Shown in pieces: positions 11,680 to 21,682 of a DNA stretch of 64,000 bases (position 1 is the stretch's first letter; every line of letters begins with the position of its first letter). The position numbers and the translations under genes were made by a program. The stretch lies in contig OW387146.1 of assembly GCA_936440205.1 (NCBI GenBank), forward strand, positions 49,404,426 to 49,468,425, in the 5' to 3' direction. The notes beneath the pieces are model-generated. The model saw nothing but the letters and a program-made list of their open reading frames with translations. It was not told where the DNA came from and did not search any database. The DNA is from Lepidonotus clava (lineage: Eukaryota; Annelida; Polychaeta; Phyllodocida; Polynoidae).

Positions 11680-13956
11680 AATTTTTTATTGAAACTAACA
11701 CATTGTCCATAAACGGTACAACTTCGGTGTTGTACAAGCACTCCTTTTATAACTTATCGAAGTTTACATAAATTAAGTAAACAGTAGGTACATATATACA
11801 AGCAATTATAGTTTATTATACATATAGATCATAAATTCTAGTCTGCAAACTATCCGCATCTAGCGTCGTGCATTCGAATTCGCTCCTTCCTTCTTCATGT
11901 AATGATGTTTACATAAATTAAGTAAACAGTAGGTAATTTTATACAATCTGTTATAGTTTATTGTGCATATTATAAATCCTAGTCTGCAAAATCTCCGCAT
12001 CTAGCGTCGTGCATTTGCTCCCTAGGCCTCCTTCTTCATGTAATGTCCAGGCATCTCAGGTAGCGGTTCTGGAATACAAACAACATATAGCAGTCACTCA
12101 TTTAATCATCAACATCCCTATATGAAAGCACAATAATTATCTAGACAAATACTTAAACCACCTATAAGGTGGTCGATCTTAGCACTAGCCCACTAGTACC
12201 GGTACTAGTGCAAAACTGGTCGGACTAGTGTGTTTTTTGAACTAGCCGGATGGGCTAGTGTGGTATTATCATATTATATGGTAAAACTCTAAAAATAAAT
12301 CAAACAACTTTAAATATTATACTCAGTCTTTTTTAAGACACAGAAAACTGTAGGTACTAGTGCGCTACAACCCGGTCTAGTGCACATTTTCAACCACTAG
12401 CCCGGTGGACTAGTGCAGAAAAAAGCTAAGATCTATCCCTGCCTGAGTCTGGTCCTTCGTGTATATTAGTTCCAAATCGTGAACATTCCCTTAAGGATAG
12501 ACCCCACTGATGGGCGGCCAATTCAGGAAAGCATGAATGCCTTTCTTACTAATGCTCCAATCATAACATGATATATATCATTTTAAAGCTCTGATTTTTC
12601 TCTATCTGCTGATATAAATAGAATTATAATGTATCTAGAATCTGAGATTTTATGAAATAAAAACATATTTTTTTACTTTTATTTTTTGAACCTCCATATT
12701 TTGATTAATATTCAACTGCCATGGATAGAAATTTCCACACAGCTTCATAACAATCATATGCAGGGAACCGTGTCTCAGATTTTTGATTTAGGTCCTAGAT
12801 TTCTTTTTATGACCAAAAACGGCAAAAAACGGGAAACCTTTTGAAATTTTCTTTTGATACAATTTTCTACATATAATAAAAAAATAACTAACACATATAT
12901 CAAAAATCTGAGACACGGTTCCCTCTGTATATATTTCAAGAAGATGTGTACAGAATTTGAAACCTATAAGTTAAATATTAAGTAAGATATTTATGTTCAA
13001 AAAAAATATTTGAATATCACGATTTTCTGGTTTGCAGTCCACTTACACAGCTAATGTCCTATGCATTTTTATAAAAATTATATGAATATATAGCTTTAGT
13101 TATTGGCTACATAATGATGTTTTCTGTTTATTAATACTTTGAGAAACATATATAATGATAACAATTAAAGGCAGCCACGCCAATCACACTCCCATCACTG
13201 GGGTCTATCCTTAAGGACATTGGAATCTAAAGGTTATCTACCACCCCCCGTCCTCCCCCCCCCCCACCGTGTTGGTGGTTAGGAAAGATCAAATTGAGGT
13301 AATTGAACATACACTTAACTTACCTATTCATTTGCACACTTGTCACATATAATCTCCGTCGCCATGATCTGCGCTGGCTCATACTGCCCACACGCTGGGT
13401 GGAATACTGCTTGGCAGTAGATGCACATCAGGTAAACTCTGTAAAGGCAATGTGGGTTGGTCTATATAACAGAACCAGTTTTCATTTGCAACTAGGGTTT
13501 ATGTCGAATATTGTATAATTACGTTTAGAAATATTAATACCAAAATGGAAGAAGTTCTTCCCTTACACTTTATATTAGAATATTGTTGGCGTTTCAAATG
13601 TCGTAAAATAGGCAAATCACCGATACTCTGCCTAATATCGCAATCATGAATGGCAATGCTAATAATTAATCGAAGTCACTCCTCTCTTAACAAGCTAAGA
13701 CAGATATTATACTTATAGGTCTCGGAAAGGGCAAGCCTCGGCCCATGTTTGCTTAGTGGGCCATCTTGTAAACATCGATCAGCTGTTCCGTTCAGCTGTG
13801 ACCTAAATACTGTACTTTACACAGAACGCGACTTTTCCCTAATCCCAAAAATCAAAGGAGTTATTTAAAGTCTGCAACATCTTTTATAATCAATCGTATC
13901 CATTTCCCATTTACTCACCTGACTCCTGGTGTAGAGGATTTGTGGTTTAAAGCCAT
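11680..13956 (-). CDS. Small spliced gene with a PHD-like zinc finger (family 2)
   Basis: Minus-strand gene, head to head with the transposase gene at 14589. Exon 1 is 13956-13919 (ATG, donor GTGAGT); exon 2 is 13438-13324 after TTTACAG. Joined in phase they give a 50-residue protein, MALNHKSSTPGVR followed by a C-x2-C-x4-H-x2-C...C-x2-C cluster (CIYCQAVFHPAC, then CDKC), which resembles the second half of a PHD or RING finger. The TAG stop (13324-13326) sits directly against a consensus donor GTAAGT. A further exon may start at 12068 after TATTCCAG, and a poly(A) signal (minus AATAAA) lies near 11688. The stop at the splice junction means either that exon 3 is untranslated or that the gene has recently been truncated. 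Function unknown; it holds the place that M1 has in family 1. Confidence 0.45.
11757..12047. repeat. Tandem duplication, ~145 bp x2
   Basis: Two direct copies (about 11757-11902 and 11903-12047) share GTTTACATAAATTAAGTAAA and the end CCTTCTTCATGTAATG. They lie in the presumed 3' region of the PHD-like gene. Confidence 0.75.
12174..12434. mobile_element. Small palindromic MITE rich in CTAGTG
   Basis: The ends are inverted (GATCTTAGC at 12175-12183 and GCTAAGATC at 12425-12433). The arms contain at least eight ACTAGTG/CACTAGT-type motifs in both orientations around an AT-rich centre. CACTA-like ends and subterminal repeats of CACTA elements look similar, so it may be a deleted family 2 derivative, but I see no 3-bp target duplication. 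Confidence 0.5.
12495..13210. mobile_element. MITE, 716 bp, TTAA target (piggyBac-like)
   Basis: Terminal inverted repeats GGATAGACCCCACTGATGGG (left) and its complement with one mismatch (right) are flanked by TTAA on both sides (12491-12494 and 13211-13214). Inside, a second inverted pair around AACCGTGTCTCAGATTTTTG (about 12766 and 12900) makes most of the element a long hairpin. No ORF. TTAA duplication is the hallmark of the piggyBac superfamily. Confidence 0.75.
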
Positions 13957-14588
13957 GTCTTTTGCTCGTCCGCGCCGGTTGTGTTAGTCAGGAATTAATT
14001 AGGTCAACCGTGGGCGGAGTCTTATATAACCACGCGCCTACCGACCTGGGTCAACGGAAGGCGCCGCTCAAAAAAAAGTCCCGATCGTAAATTATGGATT
14101 AGTCCAGCTCACCTGAAAAGAGTTTCATCTTAAGTTTGTCCCGCACTCTGTGGGTCGGCAAGGAATCCAATCACGATAGCTGGTTGGAATGTCACTGTCT
14201 TTCTAGATCTGTTGTAGGCAGTGGGTTATATATAGTGCTCACTTGGGATAATGTTCGGTAAATTCTACGGCGCATATATATATATATATATATGAACCAC
14301 CGGTCGGCGCGCAGCGACACCTTTGTTTGGCACATTTCTCTCACCCATGTGTGGCTTGTGAACCGTTGTCCATCAGCCACTGAGAAATCCCTGTGAATGC
14401 TGCGTTCGCAGTTTGGAATTTCCCACCGCTCCAACAAGGGACCTAGGTCACCCTGGTCCAGCATTCTCGGTTCGTAGCAACTGCCGACCTCAACACCAAG
14501 CCTAGAACTTACCTGTCTGCGTCCGCATATGACGTATAAGACTATCTAACTATTACCTTATTTGCGGAGTTACTAGATCATCAGCATT
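13957..14588. promoter_or_regulatory. Divergent intergenic region, PHD-like gene and transposase
   Basis: Separates the minus-strand PHD-like gene from the plus-strand transposase. It has a TTATATATAG box near 14227 and a weaker GTATAAGAC near 14532, plus a TA microsatellite at 14274-14293. A minus-strand ORF (14192-14464) has no support beyond being open. Confidence 0.45.
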
Positions 14589-17500
14589 ATGTTAGGGCTC
14601 GCAAGCCTTTCGAAGGAGCAGCTACGCGCCTACAAAGCCATGAATAGGGGTACCCACAAATGGTGTTGGTCCTGCTCGCAAGCCATACCTAGTACTCGGT
14701 ACCACAAACAACACGCAGGCAGCAAATGTTTCGTTCGAAAGAAAAAAGAAGGCAGCAAAAGTAAGTGGTGTAAACTTTTGATTATAAGTTGTTGTTTTTT
14801 AAAATCTGAAGGGGCGTATAAATGCCGTGTGTTGCTACTCTTTTTTTTTTCTCGTCTGTTCTAGTGTGGTACTTATAAAGGTACATTTTTTTCACAGGCT
14901 CTGCGGATGCTCCTCCATATCAACACATCCCGAATGAAACTGCATCGTTTGGATCTGACAATAATGACGACCAGTCCACTGCTACCTACCCTACCTTGGC
15001 AGAATCGAGTAACGAGAAAACTGTTTCTGCGGGGCCCCCTGGACAGGTTGCTTCACGGAAAAGATCCCATGCCATCATGTCGGCAAGGGTGTTCGCCCAA
15101 CCGAGGTTTTATCTGTAGTTCCCACTCAAGCGAGAGCTGTTTCTGAGGAACCCGGGGGACAAGAAGCGTCAAGCTTAAGGAAAAGATCCAACACCACCAT
15201 GTCCAGAAAGCCAATTCGCCCGGCAGAGGATGTACCCACCCAAGCTACGGGGTCTTCTGCACCACGTGCACCGGCCGTACATCAAGTCCCCCACCTGAAT
15301 AGATCTTCATCGTCCAAGGTTGATTTATCGTCCCTGGACCAGGTGGTAATCGCTCAACTCAACGACACAGGCGAGGTATGTCCGCGCGAACGGACAGTGG
15401 TTGGTCGACATGGTAAAGAAATTCAAAGTATCATTACATGGACTGTGTTTTTCATTTTGCAGTGGCAGATTGCTAACTTCACGAGTGACACGGCCCTCAC
15501 GACATTACTTGCGTTTGTATGTGAAGTACTGTCCCTAGGTGGAAAGGAAGAATATGCACGTGTCATTCGTAATGTCTTTCCTACCACCATGTACAAGGTA
15601 TACAAGTGGCTGGGAGTAGGAGAAAGTTCGTTCCAAGAGACTACTATTTGCTCCAAGTGTTACACCTTTTATCATGATGTTCGCCAGGTGCTGTACACAG
15701 GCCCAAATGGCACTCAGAGAATCCGGCGATGCTCAGTGAAGGTTTTCAATGAAGATAAACCATGTGGCACAGAACTCTTCAAACGAGTCAAGGTAGGTGG
15801 GAAACTCCAATATGTGGGTATTGTCACCTACTGCTACAAACCCTTGGCTTGCAGTCTTTAAGAAATGCTTCAGCGCCCGCGATTCGAGAGGAAATGTAAG
15901 CAGTGGAGACACAGGAAAGTTCCAGAAGGATTCTACTGTGACATTTATGATGGGACTGTATGGCAAAGGTTTGTAGATTACGGGTTTTTAGGGGATAATG
16001 ACAATTTGGTTCTGCAGATTAATGTTGATTGGTTCCAACCATTCTCTAGGAAGAGCTCCTGTTCTGTTGGCGGTATTTATCTAACGGTTCTCAATTTACC
16101 CAGGGAAGAGCGCTACAAAATCGAGAACGTCATACTGTTTGGCATGATTCCCAACCTCCCAAAGGAACCTGCGGACCGATCGACGTTTTTGCAGCCTCTG
16201 GTGGATGAACTGAAGGTGTTTTGGAGAAGCGGAATGGTCTTACGATCATCTGAATGGCCCCTGGGCAAACGCGTGAAGGTTGCACTGATGAACGTAGCCG
16301 CAGACCTGCCCGCCGTTGTGAAACTATTCTGGTTTCGAAATGCATTTATGGCCGATGCGCACGTGGGGCCGTCATAGGAAGCAAATTGATAACATCATAG
16401 CGGCCGGTACACGCAAGCAGAGGAAGACTCTGGAGAAGAAATATGGAGTTCGCTACACCCCGTTCCTGGAACTGTCCTACTTCAATCCCATCGAGTAAGT
16501 TAACATTAAAATGATCCTCGTAACCTACATAAAACCTAGACTTTCATGACTTATTACGTTAACCAAATATTTTGAGCCATTAGTGCATTTGTATTCTCTC
16601 CTGCCCCACGGGGGTCCAGGTGAAATTTTCCAATAGCACGCCCAATTTTTTTCAAAATCCTGGATCCGCCCCTGGTTGTAGTGGTGGCATCGTCCTGTAT
16701 ATGTGGCTGGTTGTTTTGCACCATCGTCTGCTAATAGCGTCCCTATCCTGTTACTGTATTTACAGATTCCTCTCCATCGATGTGATGCACAACGTCCTAC
16801 TTGGTGAGTCTTCAAGGAACAATCATTTCATATAGACTTATGTTTGCTATTGAGGAATTCGACTGTCTTTATTTTAATTAGAACACTTTAGTCAGCGTTT
16901 ACTAGACTAATGCACAAATGTTTTGCTCTATCTATTTCAGGTACAGCCAAGAAAACCTGGAAAATGTGGGAAGAGCTTGGAGCACTGACCAAAAAGAAGA
17001 TACTCATTATTGATGAACGCCTGGAAAAGTTCAAGAAAGGACTACCAGATGACCTGGTCGTAACGAACATAAAATCCAATGCTGGTATGTGGACGGCCAA
17101 AGAGTGGAAAAACTGGGTTACCGTCTCTTCCGGATATTGTCTCCAAGGTCTCTTGGCAAAGAAACACCTGAAAACATGGCAGCGGTTCGTTATGGCCACT
17201 AGAATATTATGTCAGCCGTGCATAGCCGACCAGGAGATTGATATAGCACATAAACACTATCTCCAGTACTGCCAAGAGACCCAGGTACAGTTTGGGAAGG
17301 AGGTGGTTACACCCAACATGCACCTTCATTGTCATCTGAAGGACTGTCTGTGTGAGTGCGGGCCTGCGCCCAGTACATGGCTTTTCAGTTATGAAAGGTA
17401 CAATGGTTTTGTAGGAGACCTCCAAACCAACAAACGTCAAATTCACAAACAGTTTATGAAGAGATTTCTTCTCACAAAGACTGTTAATCATATGCGAAGT

Positions 17501-18359
17501 GAAATGCCGCCCGAGTACAAGAAGGAATTATTACCTCTCTGCCACAAGATACAGACCTCAATTCCCACCGTCATCGATACAATGCAAGTCCCGGAATCAG
17601 AGGTGGCAGAGTGCCAACACCTCTGGAGTAAGATGGACAGCTTTGAGACCACCGAGACAGGAAAGACAAAAGGGCTGGATGCAGACGATTACGCTCTCCT
17701 CCTACAAGCTTACGGGAAAATGTACCCCACTGAACCCCAACTGCTTGAAACACACACGTTCTCCGAAACATGTAATACTTACAGCACAGTACAGTACGGT
17801 CCAAATAGCTATGTCAGCACGATGTCCGGTCGAAAGGTCAAGTTCTGTTGGTTCATGGCCAACTGGTACGTAGATGGAGGAGGCGAATGTGAAGAGCGAC
17901 CCTGTGTTATCAGGTACTTCATGAGACATGCCATGACGTGTAATGTGACTGGCCTGAGGAGAGAACACTTCTTTGCCGTGGTGAAGTGGTTCTGTGAGGC
18001 TAGAGATCCAAACCCCTTCATTCGTCCGTTAACCATCTGGAGACACTCAAAGTATGAGGAACCCACTTGGGCGTGCTTCCTTCCAGTCATGCGAATCACT
18101 GGTCGCTTCGGAGCTGTTAACGAGGGCGAGAATATGGTTGTTTGTCCGATTTTGCATATACAATCGACTGATGTAAGTGTACAGTTGAATCACTTTCTCA
18201 ACCACACATGAAACAGGCAAGCAGTTGGACTTGTGAAGCATTATAATTAATAGTCTCGAAGTCCTTTGATAGAAAAAAAAAAGCGTCATACATAAATTGC
18301 AGCCATTCTTCACCCCACCCGCTGACCTCCGCACGTACTATATGAACGGCGCTAAGTAG
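14589..18359 (+). pseudogene. CACTA/EnSpm-like transposase gene (family 2), near complete
   Basis: Exons: 14589-14760; 14898 onward (a possible short intron 15376-15461); main exon to about 16496; 16766-16803; 16941-18172; 18303-18359. AATAAA at 18488. Exon 1 encodes a C-x2-C-x12-H-x4-C zinc finger (KWCWSCSQAIP). The core carries motifs typical of the Transposase_21/tnp2 family: ICSKCYTFYHD, NVDWFQPF, GGIYLTVLNLPREERY, and across a splice IDVMHNVLLGTAKKTW; the C-terminus holds REHFFAVVKWF. Disruptions: a frame change near 15090 within a ~120-bp tandem duplication of the linker, an in-frame TAA at 15859-15861 (between CSL and EMLQRP), and loss of the usual cysteine-bearing segment near 16370 with a frame change. 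It is therefore probably dead. Expected role: cutting and joining the element ends in the nucleus. M2 follows tail to tail. Confidence 0.8.
16652..16676 (+). mobile_element. One-sided hAT-like MITE end in a transposase intron
   Basis: CCTGGATCCGCCCCTG matches the inverted-repeat end of a dispersed family seen also at 31045-31176, 32518-32965, 61091-61251 and 63180. No partner end was found nearby, so it is a fragment. Confidence 0.45.
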
Positions 18360-18430
18360 TCGGGCAGGGGTCTCCGCTATAGGCGGGGGTGCTCTCAAGG
18401 GCCTATCCTTGAAAGCCCCGACCTGCTACT
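18355..18430 (+). other. Possible RNA hairpin in the transposase 3' UTR
   Basis: Directly after the stop codon, GGGGTGCTCTCAAGG (18386-18400) pairs with CCTTGAAAGCCCC (18407-18419) around a 6-base loop, and GTAG/CTAC can close an outer stem. The stem is imperfect. It lies before the AATAAA at 18488. Confidence 0.4.
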
Positions 18431-18487
18431 TTTGTAGTGGCAAGGGAATCCTATCACTCTGTCACATCTTAACCCACCTCAAATGCA

Positions 18488-18493
18488 AATAAA
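18488..18493 (+). terminator. Poly(A) signal of the family 2 transposase
   Basis: AATAAA 130 bases after the terminal stop codon, in a suitable AT-rich setting. Confidence 0.6.
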
Positions 18494-18499
18494 GTCTTG

Positions 18500-20438
18500 T
18501 AAAGTTTATTGTACTTATATAAAGAGTAGTAAAGGCTTTGCAGGTACTAGGTATGAAGGGTCAGATATATATATAAACCAAATTTACATACTCAAATTTG
18601 GGAAAACTATAAAAAAAAATTAAATATAAATTTTGATATCATGATACCTAGTAAAGATTAGATTTATTCCCATATAACAGCCTCATAACCCAGGGTAACG
18701 GCGATGTCAATTCAGTTAGGAGAATCGCAAATGACTTTATTCCAAACCCACAGGCCGAAAAAAAACAACAAAACATCTATGTAAACAGAACGCAATTTCT
18801 ACAGATTAAAAATAATTTATTGTAGGGCAATCACAGGGACAATTCTAGCACCAACTATATATATTTCAACCCGCAAGATGTTTGTCGTGCATCAAGAAAA
18901 TTTTTTTAAAAAACACGGCCGTCAGTTGTAGACCAGCTGCTAACCCTAGAGTACAATAAATCCACCATAGACCGTTAAACCCCAGAGTACAAAAAAATCA
19001 ACGATAGACCGTTAAAATGTTACATACGTTAATAAACCCGTCAGGCAGAATATCTGCTAGGACACCATGTGTTCCATTAGGCTTAAACGGGTTGGAACTC
19101 ATAGAACTTTCCAGTAATATGGAGTACAAAATCTAGTTGATATACAGATCAGGCAAAAAATATATAATACCGGCTAGAATATTTACAACTCCAGTATATG
19201 AGTGAGTTTAAAAGTACTAGGCTCATATAAGTTGTGCGTTATCCAAGTTCCGTGCTAGTGTTCAAGCCAATCTAGTTCATATACCAACATTATGATTGGA
19301 AGATTCAATATAGACAATTGCAGGTTGCAGAAGGCAAATTTGACGGTGTACGTGGCCCTTCAGCTGGTTGGCTGGTGTAGAGGGGGTACGGTTTGGGTCC
19401 AGACATGTACACTATAGCTAGTCTCTGGATGTGCAGCTGCACATCTCCGGGTCAGCCACACCTTAATTGCTGTCAGCGCATTTATTGCACGAAGGTAGTA
19501 TTTAAACAAGTCAGACCATCAGACTGGTTAAGTCAGCCACAGGTCAGCCGCAGCTTCTGGTCCACGCCACAGGGACCGTCCAGTAAGGAATCAAGCTGTG
19601 TGTAGTGGCATGGCTGGGCACTGGTAGATGAGTGAGCTGGAAATGTGTGCCTCCGGAAAGCCGCAGCAGTCTGGTGGGGTGGAGGACTGACACTACTGGA
19701 AATGGAATTAGTAATACAATTTAAGAAACATGAAGATGTGATACTATCGGTGCGGGTTACATCAACCAAAGCACAGTGTTACTGAAATTGTAGATGTCGT
19801 TCTAAAATGTCTAACAGGATTTGAAATGCTAAGCCCCGCCCACAGTTCATGCGCGCACAATTTTACTTATCTCATGGGAATCACAGTGCACGTGGGCAGT
19901 TTTAACCTATAACCTGCCGGCTAGTGGCGCGACTCTCACAAACCAAGAATACATAATATTCTGTGCCTGATCGACCTTACTTTTTTACTAACTAGTAGTA
20001 ACTGTTCTGACATATTACTGTCAAGTGAAAATGTAATCAAATGTATATTTGGATTAACCACATGTATGTGAATGTAAATATTAAAGTTGAAGATTAGAAG
20101 TTTCCTACTTAGTTTTAAGTACTTCAATTCATTGCGGTCTAATTTTCAATGATGAGAATTCTATCCAAATTATTAATCAAAACCGGACCTGTACCGATTA
20201 ATTATCAACCAGTATCAATAAATCTTTATTAAAAAAAAAAAAATTTATACAGAACAAAACCCATCCAATAAAATACGACAGAAGGAGATTTTTTTCCTGA
20301 CAAGTTTATTCATCTATATTTATATGTAACAGACTTTGTTTCGAAATGCAAACACAATTACAGCAGCATTTAGGCTTCTTATTTCGTAAATTAAAGTTTA
20401 CCATAACATTATGCCAGTGCTCTTTTTTTTTTTTGGTA
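18500..20438. other. Noncoding region between transposase and M2 (family 2)
   Basis: No gene supported. It includes a ~37-bp direct repeat (CCAGAGTACAA...AGACCGTTAAA, 18948-19015) and, at 20215-20245 on the plus strand, AATAAA followed by a run of A, which may be the 3' end of a retroposed sequence. Confidence 0.45.
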
Positions 20439-21056
20439 TCAAACCCAAGAGTCTATGTCGGTTATATAGTCCAGTTTTTGAGCTCTCATCAACTGCCTCG
20501 TCATGGGGTTGGTACCCGTGTTGTCTTGGAGGCATAGTGCAGCTGTAGAAAGTCTTTTGCGAAACAAATTATTTAAGCGGATGCGCTCGGTCAGAGGAAT
20601 TCCAAAATCAGTGGGCAGCTCGAGAGACAAGGGCTGACTTTCTCCAGCGAAACAAATTATCACTGGGCCCAACCAAGCTACCGTAATTCGTCGGGAGAGG
20701 AGACCTGGTCGTTGGAGCAGCATCTTGGGGCTCACCACCCTGTCGATGACGTGGATGTCAGCCGGAATGGGGGCTAGCGGTACAGTGATGGACTCCCAAC
20801 GACAGCAGATCCTTAAGCAGAACTCCACGGGAGCAGACTGTCGACTACCGCACAGGAGACTGCAGACCGACTTGACAAGTTTGGAACAGCTCCTACAAAA
20901 TTGCCACCCGAGCCACACGGTCAAGGCCATGACCAACAACTCATTAGGGCGAGTAGTAGTCTTGATGGGGTCGGTAGGGAATGGTTTCGCCGTAGGCCGG
21001 GAATGCTCTGCACGCCAGGTGTCCAGACTAGTATTGAGAAGCGCGTCCATGTTCAT
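20439..21056 (-). CDS. Membrane protein gene M2, family 2
   Basis: Single open exon of about 205 codons. I chose ATG 21056 (MNMDALLNTSLDTW) because it aligns with the start of the copy C protein (MDIEQLLNTSLHLR); the frame is open further upstream but without homology. A membrane segment lies at about residues 39-56 (LLVMALTVWLGWQF), then a Cys-rich juxtamembrane stretch (CRSCSKL), then a soluble domain with LRICCRWES, PLAPIPAD, RITVAWLGP and ERIRLNNLFRKRL. It is tail to tail with the transposase and head to head with cc. Family 1 and 2 M2 proteins keep the same order of motifs. Function unknown; single-pass membrane protein is inferred. Not recognised outside such elements. Confidence 0.65.
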   Translation of the reverse strand: MNMDALLNTSLDTWRAEHSRPTAKPFPTDPIKTTTRPNELLVMALTVWLGWQFCRSCSKLVKSVCSLLCGSRQSAPVEFCLRICCRWESITVPLAPIPADIHVIDRVVSPKMLLQRPGLLSRRITVAWLGPVIICFAGESQPLSLELPTDFGIPLTERIRLNNLFRKRLSTAALCLQDNTGTNPMTRQLMRAQKLDYITDIDSWV

Positions 21057-21682
21057 GTTGACTGGGGTTGTGTCTGAGACCAGTGTAAGGAGGCTTATTA
21101 GTACCCCTTGACTGCCGGGCGACCCCACCTGTAAGACCTGGGTAAGGGGCTTCATCCAGTGACCAAGGACAACTGGCTTTGGGGCGCTAGTCACTTTTTC
21201 TGCGTTGGCTTCTCCGGCAAAGGTTTCAAGACGTGAGCACTCTCAGCTGTAGATAGATGGGCACGGGACTTCAATCCAATAGGTTTTGTTGGTGACTGTG
21301 GTGGTTTCCTCTTAACGACTCCAAAGTCCCACCTTTCCTCCGTTATGTTGGCGTCAAAGAGCGCGAAACACACCTTCAAAGTACCGCAGTATTCCTATGT
21401 GTTGACTTCCCTAGGTCGTGCAACACCCCGTTCTTTAAAGTGTTCTCTTCACCTTCACCAGCCCTCTCGTTTTGTGCTCGTTTACACAGTCCCTGTAGGC
21501 GCGCCTCATCTCCCCACCGACGGGGCTTCCCTTAGTCGAATGCGTGGTGATTTCCTTTTGTCTCTAAGGCACGTGCCCACAACGGTTGGCCGGTCGCCCA
21601 TGGGTACAAATACCCAGTAGGAACTGGCATGATGTCACTCTCGTCACTACCAGCAAAGACAACATAACCACCCAGATCTAAC
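21057..21682. promoter_or_regulatory. Divergent region between M2 and cc, family 2
   Basis: About 630 bp between two outward-reading genes. GGGTACAAATACCC near 21601 could serve cc as a TATA-like element, and TACTAATAAGCC on the minus strand about 75 bases before M2 could serve M2. Overlapping small ORFs here have no support. Confidence 0.4.

Noticed and set aside
15793-15855. Short intron in the transposase (GTAGGT...GCAG)
   Set aside because: Splicing it out breaks the frame, while reading through gives the conserved YCYKPL...EMLQRP region interrupted only by one TAA.
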